A stretch of DNA of 64,000 nucleotides, from positions 1 through 64,000 of the forward strand of contig CAVRNI010000054.1 in the NCBI GenBank assembly GCA_963722415.1. The letters run 5' to 3'. Position numbers and translations under genes: made by a program. This DNA is from JALOLG01 sp963722415 (GTDB taxonomy: Bacteria > Actinomycetota > Acidimicrobiia > Acidimicrobiales > Ilumatobacteraceae). This document shows, piece by piece, positions 48,032 to 58,500 of the stretch. Numbering within the stretch: the stretch's first letter is position 1; each line of letters opens with the position of its first letter. The notes under the pieces are model-generated. The model worked only from the letters and a program-made list of their open reading frames with translations. It was not told the DNA's origin and did no database searches.

Positions 48032-48658
48032 ATGAGCAGGCGGATACCGACGTTCGTGTACGGCGACGATCCGATCTCGGAGGCGGGCGTTGCGGCCCAA
48101 CTCCGTGGGCGACCCGAGGTGCAGATCCTCGACGGTCCACACATCGAGGAGGCCGAAGTGGCTGTCGTCGTCGTCGAGGCGATCGACGAATCGGCGGCCC
48201 GGACAGTGCGCGCCGTGCAACGCAACCAGTGCCCGCGTGTGGTGCTCGTCGCCAACCATCTCGACGACGCCTCGTTGCTCCAAGCCGTGGAGTGCGGTGC
48301 GTCGGCGATGCTGCGACGTAAGGAGGCGAGCCCGGAAGTGCTCGCCGCGGCGATCACGTCGGCGGCCAAGGGCGACGGAACCCTGGCCCCCGACCTGCTC
48401 GGGCGCTTGCTCGACCAGATGGGCCGGCTGCAGCGCGACGTCCTCGCGCCGCGCGGATTCGGCCCGGCCGGTCTCTCGGATCGCGAGGTGGAGGTGTTGC
48501 GCCACCTGGCGGACGGGTGCGACACCTCCGAGATCGCCCAGACGATGGCGTACAGCGAGCGCACGATCAAGAACATCATCCACGAGGTGACGCGGCGCCT
48601 GAACCTGCGCAACCGCTCGCATGCCGTCGCCTATGCGGTCAAGGCCGGATTGATCTGA
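48032..48658 (+). CDS. LuxR/NarL-type regulator with degenerate receiver domain, eCIS-linked
   Basis: Intact, 208 residues. The C-terminal LuxR helix-turn-helix is complete: GLSDREVEVLRHLADGCDTS, EIAQTMAYSERTIKNIIHEV and RLNLRNRSHAVAYAVKAGLI. The N-terminal 120 residues have receiver-like alternation (VYGDDPISEAGVAAQL, VVLVANHLDDASLLQAVECG, ASAMLRRKEAS). The strand that should carry the phosphorylated Asp reads AEVAVVVVEAIDE, with no Asp at its end, so control by phosphorylation is unlikely. Its position directly before DUF4255 suggests it is the local regulator of the injection system. The 28-base gap to DUF4255 holds AGGAGGGAGC. Confidence 0.82.
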   Translation: MSRRIPTFVYGDDPISEAGVAAQLRGRPEVQILDGPHIEEAEVAVVVVEAIDESAARTVRAVQRNQCPRVVLVANHLDDASLLQAVECGASAMLRRKEASPEVLAAAITSAAKGDGTLAPDLLGRLLDQMGRLQRDVLAPRGFGPAGLSDREVEVLRHLADGCDTSEIAQTMAYSERTIKNIIHEVTRRLNLRNRSHAVAYAVKAGLI

Positions 48659-48686
48659 CCGGTCGGGCGGCAGGAGGGAGCGCGCA

Positions 48687-49419
48687 ATGATCCACGATGT
48701 CGACGCCACGCTGCGGGCGCTGATCGAACGCGACGTGCTCGACGGACCCGACGTCGAGCTGAGCTTCGAAGCGCCGACACGGGAGTGGGCAGGCAAGCTG
48801 GCGCTGCCCACGATCAACGTGTTCCTCTACGACATTCGCGAGGACCCGTCCCGTCGTGATGTGTTCTTCGAGGAGGTGCGCGACGACAACGGCCGCGTCA
48901 TCGAGCGCCGGCAACCACCGCGGCGCCTCCGGCTCGCCTACCTCCTCAGCGTGTGGACGAAGCGGCCAGAGGACGAGCACCGCCTGCTCTCGGCATTGCT
49001 CGGGTGCTTCCTGCGGGCCGACGTGCTCCCGGCCGAGGTGCTGGCCGGTTCACTGGCCGATCTCGGTCGACCGGTGATCACGCAGACCGCGCTCGTCGCC
49101 GGAGGGCGGCGAGCAGTTCTCCGAGGTGTGGGGTGCGCTCGGCGGCGAGTTGCGCCCTTCGATCCACCTCGCGGTGATCGCGCCGTTCGACGTCTCGCGG
49201 TCGCTGCCGGTCGGGCCACCGGTCACCGAGACGCCGCGGATCTCGGTCGTGCGTCCCGATGCGGTGACGGAGACGCCGCGGCGGGGGCGTCACAAGCGGG
49301 GCACCGAGCCCGCGCCAGAGGACGCCGCGCCGGCGCTGCCCGACGAGGTCGTTCGCGCCGGCGTCGAGGACGAGCCTGGTCGTGTGTTCCGTGTCCGCGG
49401 GATGCCGGAACGCCGATGA
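48687..49419 (+). CDS. DUF4255 protein, Pvc16-like tail-end component of the eCIS, frameshifted
   Basis: 243 residues. The DUF4255 N-terminal domain is clear: MIHDVDATLRALIERDVL, ALPTINVFLYDIREDPSRR, RRLRLAYLLSVWTKRPEDEHRLLSALLGCFLRADVLP in pieces, and WGALGGELRPSIHLAVIAPFD near the end. Family members (Pvc16/Afp16) cap the tube-sheath at the distal end and terminate its growth. One extra G near 49112 shifts the frame after ALVAGG. A strong AGGAGG-type site precedes the ATG. The stop overlaps the first of two duplicated ATGs of the ATPase gene. Confidence 0.85.
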
Positions 49420-49443
49420 ACCCGGAGCGCCGATGAACCCGGA
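49411..49443 (+). repeat. 17-base tandem duplication at the ATPase start
   Basis: CGCCGATGAACCCGGA occurs at 49411 and 49428. It doubles the ATG: the first (49416) overlaps the DUF4255 stop and runs into a stop after six codons; the second (49433) opens the ATPase. Confidence 0.85.
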
Positions 49444-51457
49444 ACCCGATGTCCGGAGCGCGACCCTGGCGCGCCTCGAGGTCCTCGAGGATCGCATCGC
49501 CCGCGCCGTGGCCAGCAGCCGCCAAGACGGCCACCAGCCGCTCGACGTCCTGCGCGGGCTCGTGGTCACCGATCAGGACGCCGTCCGGATCGTCGACCAG
49601 CGCCGCACGGCGCCGCTCGGCAGCGGACCGCTCGGACCGCTGATGGGGACACCCCTCGACGGCCTCGCCCGCCGGCTGGGACTCGACGAGACCGGTGTCG
49701 ATCTGCTCGTGATCGCCGCCGCACCCGACATCGATCCGCGGTTCGAGCAGCTCTTCGGCTACTTGCACGACGACGTCACCCAGCGCCGGGTGTCGATCGG
49801 GTTGGCGTTGCGGCTGGCGGGCAACGACCTGACCGATGTCGACGCCCGCTGTCGCTTCGCTCCCAGCTCGCCCCTGCGACGCGGCGGCGTCGTCGAGATC
49901 GTCGACGAGTCGCGTCCGTTCGTGACGCGCCCACTGCGCGTGCCGGACCGCGTCGTGAACGCCCTGCTCGGTGACGATCGCCTGCTGTCGGACGCGATTC
50001 GGATCGAGACGGAGCCGCTCGTCGGGCCTGTCCCGTGGGTCGCCGCGCTCGCGCTGTCGATCGCGTCCGGGATCGACTTCGTGCATGTCGAGGACCGGGC
50101 GGAGATGACCGCCGTGGCGTTGGCCACCTCGGCCGCGGTCCTCGCCAAGGGGACCGTTGTCGTGGTCGAGATCGCGCCCGGTGTCGACGCGGACCGCCTG
50201 ATCGGTGAAGCGATGCTGGAGTCCGTGCTTCGCCAGGCCGCGCTGCTCGTCGTGCCGGTCGACGAGATCATGGTCGGCTCCCCTCGCGTGCTCGATCGCC
50301 TCGCCGTTCACACTCAGCCGGTGGTGCTCGTCGGGCGCGGTCGCTGGCGGCCGGAGTGGAGCCAGCGTGTTCCCTTGGCGCTCGTCGCGCCGCCGCTCGA
50401 CGAGCACGAGCGTGTCGCGTGCTGGAGCCGGGCGCTCAACGGTGAGCTCCGCGATCCGGGTGCGGCGACGGCGGCGTTCCGGCTCGGCCCGCAACGCATC
50501 GAACGGGCGGCGACGGCGGCGTTGCTCGCCGCCCGTCACCGGGGCGGTCGACTCGAGGTGGGCGACGTCCACGTCGGCGCCCGGCAGCAGAACGCGTCCG
50601 GCTTGCAGCGGCTCGCCCGGCGCATCGACCCGGTCGCGCGCTGGTCCGATCTGGTCGTGTCGCCGGCGGTCTCAGCCGCCCTGCACGAGCTCACGGCGCG
50701 TGTGCGGCACCGCACCGTCGTGCTCGACGACTGGCGTCTGCGGCGCGGTGCCGGCCGTGGTGACGGCCTGACGGCGATGTTCGCCGGACCGAGCGGCACC
50801 GGCAAGACGCTCGCCGCCGAGGTGATCGCCAGCGAGCTGGGGCTCGACCTGCACACGGTCGATCTGGCGACCGTCGTCGACAAGTACATCGGTGAGACCG
50901 AGAAGAACCTCGACCGGATCTTCGACGAGGCCGAGCAGGTCAACACGGTGCTGTTCTTCGACGAGGCCGATGCGCTGTTCGGGAAGCGCAGCGAGGTTCG
51001 CGACGCGCGCGACCGCTACGCCAACGTCGAGGTCGCCTATCTGCTGCAACGCATGGAGCAGTTCGACGGGCTGGCGATCCTGGCGACGAACCTGCGCCTC
51101 AACATCGACGAGGCGTTCGCGCGACGGCTCGACATCGTCGTCGACTTTCCGCGGCCGGACGAGAACGAGCGGATGCGGCTGTGGCGGCACCTCCTCGGCA
51201 CCCATGTCCCGACGGCCGGCGACGTCGATCTCGAACTGCTCGCTGGTTCGTTCGAGTTGTCGGGCGGCGACATCCGCAACGCCGTGGTCTCCGCCGCGTT
51301 CCTCGCCGCCGACGCCGGTCGCGATCTGGCGATGGTCGACCTCGTGCGCGGGGTGGCACGCGAGTACCGCAAGCTCGGCCGGCTCTGCCTCCGGCACGAG
51401 TTCGGGGAGTGGTTCGACGCCCTCGACGAGACCGCCGTGCTGCAGCCGTCGGGCTAG
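49433..51457 (+). CDS. AAA+ ATPase, Pvc15-like eCIS component
   Basis: Intact, 674 residues. A helical N-terminal third and a degenerate first ATPase-like middle (no Walker A around VHVEDRAEMTAVALATSAAVLAKG in short) are followed by a complete AAA+ module from about residue 430: Walker A MFAGPSGTGKTLAAEVIA, Walker B TVLFFDEADALFGKRSEVRD, sensor 1 LAILATNLRLNIDEAFARR with arginine finger, and sensor 2 ELSGGDIRNAVVSAAF. Pvc15-type ATPases are present in nearly all eCIS loci and help assembly or effector loading. Start ATG 49433 is the second of two duplicated ATGs. It converges with the giant minus-strand gene across 34 bases. Confidence 0.88.
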   Translation: MNPEPDVRSATLARLEVLEDRIARAVASSRQDGHQPLDVLRGLVVTDQDAVRIVDQRRTAPLGSGPLGPLMGTPLDGLARRLGLDETGVDLLVIAAAPDIDPRFEQLFGYLHDDVTQRRVSIGLALRLAGNDLTDVDARCRFAPSSPLRRGGVVEIVDESRPFVTRPLRVPDRVVNALLGDDRLLSDAIRIETEPLVGPVPWVAALALSIASGIDFVHVEDRAEMTAVALATSAAVLAKGTVVVVEIAPGVDADRLIGEAMLESVLRQAALLVVPVDEIMVGSPRVLDRLAVHTQPVVLVGRGRWRPEWSQRVPLALVAPPLDEHERVACWSRALNGELRDPGAATAAFRLGPQRIERAATAALLAARHRGGRLEVGDVHVGARQQNASGLQRLARRIDPVARWSDLVVSPAVSAALHELTARVRHRTVVLDDWRLRRGAGRGDGLTAMFAGPSGTGKTLAAEVIASELGLDLHTVDLATVVDKYIGETEKNLDRIFDEAEQVNTVLFFDEADALFGKRSEVRDARDRYANVEVAYLLQRMEQFDGLAILATNLRLNIDEAFARRLDIVVDFPRPDENERMRLWRHLLGTHVPTAGDVDLELLAGSFELSGGDIRNAVVSAAFLAADAGRDLAMVDLVRGVAREYRKLGRLCLRHEFGEWFDALDETAVLQPSG

Positions 51458-51491
51458 CCGTCACCCAAGGGTTGCCCTGCGTCATCGCGTG

Positions 51492-54400
51492 TCACAGTTC
51501 GTCGATCACTTCGACCTGCTCGTCGTCGACGCGGAGGCGGTCGCGGAAGATCTCCCGGAACCGGCCGAGGATCTCCGACTTGATGGCGTGGACGTCGGGG
51601 TGCAACGGCAGGTAGTTCGCCGGACTGTCCTCGCCGCCGGCCCACAACTCGAGCACGTGGTCGACCTCCCACACCCGGTTGTCGGCGCTGACCGGCCATC
51701 CGTCGGGGCCGAGATTGGCGTTGAACTCGAGGACGAACTCGGCCGGGTAGCGGTTGGCGCGCATCCACTCGGCGACGCGGCGTCGCATCGCCGCCGTGTC
51801 GGCGATGTCGATCCCGGCCGAACGGGGGGATTGCGAGAGCACGATCTCGTCGAGGGCGCGGAGCTGGGCCAGCATCCGTTGGCGCAGGTACTCGCCGCCC
51901 GGCAACCCCAGCAGTTCGGTCGTCTCCGTCTCGAACCAGGCGACCACGCTGGCCTTCGTCGCCGGATCGGTCAGCCGGAGGCGCACCTCGTAGTCGAGCC
52001 GGTCGTCGGGGATCGTCTGGCGCGGACCGAGCCGGAGCCGGCGCCGGTCCTGGGTGATGGTGGCTTGCAGGTCGTCGAGCGCTTCCGGTCCGACCGAACC
52101 GTCGCGCACGCCGGCCTCGATGTGGTCGAGCTGGTGGGCGAGGTCGTCGATCACGGCCAGCAGATTTTCCGGCGGCGACGGGTCGTTCTCCACCTCGGTG
52201 CGCCACGACCGCAGCCGGCGGCGCGTCGCCTGGAGCCGGGTGCGGAAGCCCGGTGAATCGGCGATTGCCGCCTGCCGTGCCGTGTCCGCATCGATCTCGT
52301 CGCCACGCTGACGGGTGCGCTGCTCGTCGACGTCGCGGGTGTGCTGTTCGGCTTCGTTCGGGTCATTCGACTCGCTCGGCTCGCGCCGCGGTCGACCGGG
52401 CTCCAGGTCGGGCATCCGGCCGGTCGACGTGAAGTCGTTGCCTCCTGGTGGATGGTCGCGGCGGTAGTCGTCGATGTCCCGGATGAAGTCGTCGTACTGC
52501 GTCGAGTCGGGATCGACGTACCGGGTGCGGTCGTCCCAGCGCTCCTGGTACTCCGAATGGGTGAGCCGTTCCGTTCGCAGCACGCCGTCGGCGTCGGGCC
52601 AGTCGAAGATCACCGTTCCGTCGGGATGGATCTCGAGTCGGGAGTGGCCGCGCCGGCCGTCGGGCAACGCGTATTCGATGAACGCGATGTCCGGGGCGTT
52701 CTTGCGGAGCGCGGCGCGCCATTGCAAGAACACGTCCTGCGGCGCCGGCATCCGGTACGTGAGCACCTGCTCAGGGTTGGGGTGGGTGTGGATCGGGCAC
52801 TCCCACGGGCCACCGGTCTCGGGCGGTCCGACGCGGCCCTCTGATCCCACGACCACCGCGTACGTTCCGGTGTCAGGGTTGTAGAACAGGCCGACCTCGC
52901 GCCCGCCGGCGCGCGCCACGGCGCTGCGGAACGCGTCGTACGCCACGTCCGGCGCGTTGAAGCGGCCGACCTCGCCGGACCGGAGCGGGCGCCCGCTGGC
53001 CGGCGGCGGATCGAACGGCGTCGTGAGGTTGGCGGTCAGGCGTTCGAGGAACTGGTTGTGGGCGACCTCGTGCGCGGCGAGCTGCCCGGCTGGACGCTCC
53101 GCCGGCGGGGTCGGTGTACGGGCTGGTGCGCCGGCTTCGTCGGGTCGCTGGCCGGGCCGAGACGGAGCGTTCGACGTGTAGTCGCCGTCGCCGCCCCGGC
53201 GTGGCGCCCCTGGCCCGTCGGGCGCCGGCGGCACCGGAGGCACCGGAGGTGAGGCTGGGCCGTCGCCAGGTGGTGTCGCGTCGGGCTCGAACATGCGGAC
53301 GGTCTCGGCGCCCACTCCCATCCGGCTCGTCATCTCGATGGCCAGCCGCCGCCCGGCGCTCATGTACGCGTCGATTCGCTCCTGGTCGGTGCCGAAGCGT
53401 TGCCCGGTGCGTTCCGCCCACACCCGGACCTCGCGGATGATCGCATCGGGTGACTCCTGTTTGGCCGCCACGACCGACCCGGCGTCGTCGATCAGCGGGT
53501 TCTCGATGACCAGCCCGCTCTCGAAGAACGCGTGGGCGATGCGGTTGAGCTGCTTCGCCAGCGCGGCCACGTCGCGTGGTGCGGCCCGCCCGGTCGCCGG
53601 CAGGTGCCCGATGAGGTGAGCGAGCGCGGCGCGGCTCTGCGCCAGTCGATGCTCCAACTGCTCGGTGAGTCCCTCGGGTCCGCGCCGCGCCGGGCCGACG
53701 TGTTCGGACGCCCGGCGCTGCTGGTCGGGTGTCTGGGCCCGGGTCATTCCCTGCTGGCCGTAGACGACCCCCTCGACCGCGGCACGCGTGCCGTAGGCGT
53801 CGGGCTCGAGCAGCTTGACGTCGGCCATCAGCTGGCGCAGCTCTCGGGCGCTCGCCGGTGGTTGACGCTGGAGCGCGTCCTCGAGTCGCTCGCGGGCGCG
53901 CCGCAGACCGGCCTCTCGTCCGCCCTCGGTGAGCGCCGCGGCGCGCTGCTCGGCCTGCGCGAACTGCTGCTCGACCCGGGTTCGCATCTGGGCCCGAACA
54001 TCATCGGGTGCGCCGGAACGGTCGATCGCCGCGAGCTGCGAGTCGCGCACGGCCATCAGGTCAGCGGCGGAGGTGTTGATCGCGATCTCGGTCAGGCTCA
54101 CAACCGTCTGATCCGAGCTGATCGCCCGCCGCTCGGAAGCGTTCGCCGGCTGGATCGCGCCCTCGTGGAGCTCGGTGTAGAAGTTCGTGTCGAGCGCGAC
54201 GTCCGGCTCGTACCCGCGTGATCGCAGCTGGTCGTATGCGTCGCGCACGGCTTCCGACGAGGCCCGCACGAGGTCGGGAACGGGAACCGGCGCGTCCGGG
54301 TTCGCCGACTCGGCGACGAGCGTGACGTCGCGGTCGCTGCCGAAGCCGGGTGTGCCGAGATCCTGGAAGCGGAGCCGGACGCCCGGGATCCGCTCCTCGA

Positions 54401-55490
54401 CGCCGCGCTTGACGACGTCGAGTGCGCTGTCGACGATCGCCATGCGCGCCGCCTGGATCCGATCGCGGGCGGCGGCAACCACCTCGCTGCCACCGACCGC
54501 GCCGTTGTCGACCAGCCGCCGCAGCGAGCGGAAGTCGGCGAGCGACGTGATCAGGTCGGTCGCCGGCACCCGTGACCCTTCCGGTGCGCCGGTGAGGGAA
54601 TCCACGAACCGGGCCGACGGCTCGGCGGCTTGGGCGGGCACCGTCGCGACCTGCGTGCGCCCGGCGGCGGCGTCGGCGAGCGTGCGCCGGGCTCCTGCGA
54701 TGTCGCCGGCGGCGATCTGGTCGGCGAGTGTGCGCCGTGCGGCCGTGCCGAGCCGCGCGTCGAGCGCCCGGTCGAGCGCCGCGACGTCGCCGGCGAAGTA
54801 GGCATCGCGCAGTGCCTGCACCCCGGCGAGGTCGGCCAGTTCCCTGGCGAGCGCCTTCGCCGGCCGATCGGCGCCCGGTCGGTCGCCGTGGTCGTTGAGC
54901 AGATCGGCCACACCGTCGGCGAACGGGCGACCGTACGATTCGGCGAGCGCGCCGCGCTCGGGCGTGGTGAGGCGGGCGACCTCGGCGATCGAGCCGGTCC
55001 GGACGGCGTCGAGGATCGCCTCGGTGCGGGTGTGCCCGAAGCGCTCGCGGAGTGCATCGCGAACCGAGCCGATCGAACCGTGGAACAGGGCGTCGAGCAG
55101 GGGCCTGATGCCGACCGTCGCCTGGAGCATGTCGAGCAGCCGCTGCCCGATCGGGCTGTCGGCGCCGACGGGGAAGCCGGAGCCTTCGCCGAACACGTCG
55201 GCGACGACCCGGCGCATCAACGCGTCGGCGACCGGTTCGCCGAGGCCCTGGCGGCCGGTGCGGTGGGCGCGTGCCTCGACGAGCGCCTGCAGGCGTTCGG
55301 GGAGACCGGCGGTCCCGTGGACGAGCTCACGGTTGACGACCAGCTGCCCGCTCGCCGGGTCGTGGACCGCCAGCGTTCCGGCCGGATGCCCGGTCTGCGT
55401 TGCGAGCGTCGCGCCGTCGACGACCCGGATCCGGCCTGCCGGCGGCGGCTCTCCCCGATCGGCGGTGACGATCTCCCTGACGCGCGCCAC
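51492..55490 (-). CDS. Giant multidomain protein with HNH nuclease C-terminus, candidate eCIS effector (part B)
   Basis: Intact, 1,332 residues, no known full-length match from memory. Residues 1-700 are mostly helical (coiled-coil-like pieces such as LRRARERLEDALQRQPPASA). A Pro-rich linker (PPGDGPASPPVPPVPPAPDG) precedes a zinc-binding-like HEVAHNQF near residue 805. A JAB/DUF4329-like core follows near 900 (FYNPDTGTYAVVVG, then PIHTHPNPEQV and MPAPQD). At the C-terminus an HNH signature is clear near residue 1275: WEVDHVLELWAGGEDS, PANYLPLHPDVHAIK. No signal peptide. It lies antisense between the eCIS ATPase and sheath genes, 14 bases after part A, and may be fused to it. A nuclease toxin is the best guess. 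No immunity gene is recognised. Confidence 0.7.
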   Translation of the reverse strand: MARVREIVTADRGEPPPAGRIRVVDGATLATQTGHPAGTLAVHDPASGQLVVNRELVHGTAGLPERLQALVEARAHRTGRQGLGEPVADALMRRVVADVFGEGSGFPVGADSPIGQRLLDMLQATVGIRPLLDALFHGSIGSVRDALRERFGHTRTEAILDAVRTGSIAEVARLTTPERGALAESYGRPFADGVADLLNDHGDRPGADRPAKALARELADLAGVQALRDAYFAGDVAALDRALDARLGTAARRTLADQIAAGDIAGARRTLADAAAGRTQVATVPAQAAEPSARFVDSLTGAPEGSRVPATDLITSLADFRSLRRLVDNGAVGGSEVVAAARDRIQAARMAIVDSALDVVKRGVEERIPGVRLRFQDLGTPGFGSDRDVTLVAESANPDAPVPVPDLVRASSEAVRDAYDQLRSRGYEPDVALDTNFYTELHEGAIQPANASERRAISSDQTVVSLTEIAINTSAADLMAVRDSQLAAIDRSGAPDDVRAQMRTRVEQQFAQAEQRAAALTEGGREAGLRRARERLEDALQRQPPASARELRQLMADVKLLEPDAYGTRAAVEGVVYGQQGMTRAQTPDQQRRASEHVGPARRGPEGLTEQLEHRLAQSRAALAHLIGHLPATGRAAPRDVAALAKQLNRIAHAFFESGLVIENPLIDDAGSVVAAKQESPDAIIREVRVWAERTGQRFGTDQERIDAYMSAGRRLAIEMTSRMGVGAETVRMFEPDATPPGDGPASPPVPPVPPAPDGPGAPRRGGDGDYTSNAPSRPGQRPDEAGAPARTPTPPAERPAGQLAAHEVAHNQFLERLTANLTTPFDPPPASGRPLRSGEVGRFNAPDVAYDAFRSAVARAGGREVGLFYNPDTGTYAVVVGSEGRVGPPETGGPWECPIHTHPNPEQVLTYRMPAPQDVFLQWRAALRKNAPDIAFIEYALPDGRRGHSRLEIHPDGTVIFDWPDADGVLRTERLTHSEYQERWDDRTRYVDPDSTQYDDFIRDIDDYRRDHPPGGNDFTSTGRMPDLEPGRPRREPSESNDPNEAEQHTRDVDEQRTRQRGDEIDADTARQAAIADSPGFRTRLQATRRRLRSWRTEVENDPSPPENLLAVIDDLAHQLDHIEAGVRDGSVGPEALDDLQATITQDRRRLRLGPRQTIPDDRLDYEVRLRLTDPATKASVVAWFETETTELLGLPGGEYLRQRMLAQLRALDEIVLSQSPRSAGIDIADTAAMRRRVAEWMRANRYPAEFVLEFNANLGPDGWPVSADNRVWEVDHVLELWAGGEDSPANYLPLHPDVHAIKSEILGRFREIFRDRLRVDDEQVEVIDEL

Positions 55491-55504
55491 GAGTTGCGTC
55501 GCGT

Positions 55505-58500
55505 TCAGTGCTCGACCGACGGGACCATGGGAGGCGGTGGTGTGGCCGGCGTCCCGGTGCCAGGCCTGGCGGTGACGGTGTCTCCGTCGGGTCGTTGTTC
55601 GACCGGTGGTGGCACATCATCGCCGGACGGGCGGTTGACGGGCGGTGGCGCGTCGTCGCCTGGTACCGGACGGTCGACCCCGGGTGGCGGGTCGACAGGG
55701 ATCCGGCGCCCTTGGGTTCCCGGGTCGCCATCCGCGGGCGGACGCCGCCCAGTACCGGGCGCGTCGGGCACGGTCGGCGCATCCGTCACGGTCGGCACGG
55801 TCGGCGTCGGCGCGTCGGGCGACGGGACCGTGGGCGGCCGGTCGCCGCCCGGTGTGAGCGCCGGGGTGTCGACCGGAGTGCGCCCGGCGGCGATGGCCGC
55901 CTGCGCATAGATCTCAGAATCGGGTGTGACCCTCGGCGCCGGATCGACGAGCGACTGTCCGAGCGAGACCACGGCGATCATCCCCGACTGGAAGCCGTTC
56001 AGGAGGACCATCGCCCGCCGCGCCCGGCGTTGGCCGGGCGAGGAGCCCATCGGGTTCTGTGCCTCTTCCTTGTCGATCTCCTCGAACTGGCGGATGATCT
56101 CGTACGGCACCTGGATGACGATCTGGCCGACGTTCTGCACGATGCCGAAGATGTGCAGCCCGCGCGCTGTCATCTCGGCGCGCTGGACCCAGGTCGCGGC
56201 GCGCATCAGGCGGGCGACGTCGCCCGCCTCCCGCGCGGCCACCACGGTGGCGCGACCCACGGCGGCGGCGGCGCTGGCGAGCGGGCCGACCACGGCGGCG
56301 ACGGCTCCGACGATGCCGAGGATGTCGACGAACGTGTCGTAGTCGAGTCGTAATCGATCGCCTTCGGCGCGGTTCGACATGCGGTGGATGGCGACCGCTC
56401 CGCCGGCGAGGCCACCCACGACGCCGAGCGCGATCGCCGCCGCCGCGCCGCCGGTGACCACGGCGGCGACCACGAGGGCCGCGATCCCCGCCGCCAACGC
56501 CAGGTGCTCCAGCCGTTGCATCCATCGCGCCGTCTCGCCTGGTGCGGCGCGCATCGTCGCCTCGATCGGAACGGTGAACCCGAGGTCTTCGTGCAGGTTC
56601 GCCGGGAGTCGGATGGCAATCGAGCCCCGGCCGTACTCGGCGTTCTCCCGGAAGTCGACGAACACGTTGCGGATCGCCTCGATCGTTCCGGCCCGCCCGC
56701 CCTGGGTGCTGTACCCGTGATAGCGCCGCTGCGTCTTGTCGGACGTGACGTCGAAGAGGATCCAGTGCTGGTTGGCGTCGGTGGAGCCGACCGCCTCGCC
56801 CAGCATCGCGATCATCGGGATCGCCTGACCGTTCTCCTCCGACACGAGGGTCAGCTGTGGTCGATAGTTGGTCCGCCGGATACCCGGATCCCCGTCCACC
56901 GACTTGATCTCGAAGCTCCATCGCGCGGCTTGCACATCCTGCTTGCGGAGCGCGGCCAGGCTCGTCCGCATCTGGGGGAGCAACGTGCGCGGCTGAGTAG
57001 CCCTGGAACGCGAGCCCGACGGCGAACTCGAGCAGCTCCACGTACGCGTCTTGGGTGAGCTCGTACCGTCGTTTGATCGCGTCGGCGTCGTCCAAGGCAT
57101 GCGGCGCCTCGTTCTCCTGGAGGATCTCGAGGAACCTCACCTGGCGAGCGAGGTCGGTGACGGTCCGCGAGATCCGCCCGGTCGCCGTGTCCCGACTGGC
57201 CGCCTTGCAACGCGTCGACACGGCGCTGGAGCTCGTCGACTTCGTTCGCTCGTCGCCGGGTCTGCCTTGGCGGCTGCGAGGTCGGCCTCCAGACGCTGCA
57301 GCTCGGTCTGCTCGCGGTCGTTGATCTCGGTGGCCAGCTCGTTGATCTGGGCGACCCGCATCGGGATGCACTTGATGCTCGAGCCGCGGATGACGTGGTG
57401 GTCGGGATCCTCTTTCGCCTCGTCGCTCGGCACCGGGGTGGCGACGGCGCGCAGGATGAACTCGCCCTTCTGGCCCCACGCGATCGAGCGCTCGTTCTGC
57501 GGTTGGGTGAGCAGCGACACGAACGAGCTGATCACCGAACCGATCGTTCGGATGCCGGCCGACAGGCCGATCAACTGCCACGCCGCGGCCCGCTCCGGCC
57601 ACGACTCGGCCTCGATGTCCTCGAGGATGTTCTCCTGCGTGCGCACGATGTGGCGCCACTGTCCCGACGCGGGACCGATCACCGTGCCCGAATGGAACCT
57701 CGCCTGCGAAGGTGCCGCCCGCCGTTCGGCGTCTGACTTGCCGGTGACGTCGATCAGCTCCCAGCTGTAGCTGATGCGCTGGAAGTAGTCGAAGACGTCC
57801 GACCCCCGGTTGAGGATCATCGCCGCCTGGTTGGCCGCTCCGACCACGGTGGTGAGCGGCTTGGTGATGTCGCCCATCCCGTAGAGCTCGAGGCGCGCCG
57901 GCCACGGCGGGTGGTTGGCGATGCTCGCCCCGGGGATCATCTCGTCAGGCGCGCCTTCGCCGCGCGCGCCGGTGCGCTGCGCCTCTTCGGTTGCGACCTC
58001 CCGGCCTCCTCCGGTACCCGCCGGCCCCCTCGCAGCGACCGACGCCGTCCTCGGACCGCCCTGGATGCCGATGCTCTGGCTCGGGTCACGCGAGTCGGCC
58101 AGCTGCTGTTCGAGCTCGGCGATCCGCCGATCGAGATCCTCGTCGCTCTCGCCGGAACGCATCGGTACCGTGCCCTTGGCCCGATCGACCGACACCTCGA
58201 CGACGGGACGGCCGTCGTTGTTCATCTTCAGACTGGTGGTGACCCGCTGGCGCCGCTCGTCTTCGGTGTACGGCCGGTCGACGCCCGGCGTGCCAGGTGG
58301 GGCGGCCGAGGTCCCGCCCGCGACCTCCTCGCCCTCCCCGGTGCCCTGGTCGGTGGGCGGCTCGGTGGCGGGCCCCTGGTCGGTCTGGCCGGTCCCTGGC
58401 TCGACGGTGTCGGACTCACCGCCGCCGCCGGTGCCCTCGCCTCGCTGCCCGGCACCGGGACCCTCGCCCGTTGTGCTCGCGCCGCTCCGGGTGCCGCCCC

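Noticed and set aside
49697..50500. A second active ATPase module in the Pvc15-like protein
   Set aside because: No Walker A or B sequence is present in the middle part. Only the C-terminal module is complete.
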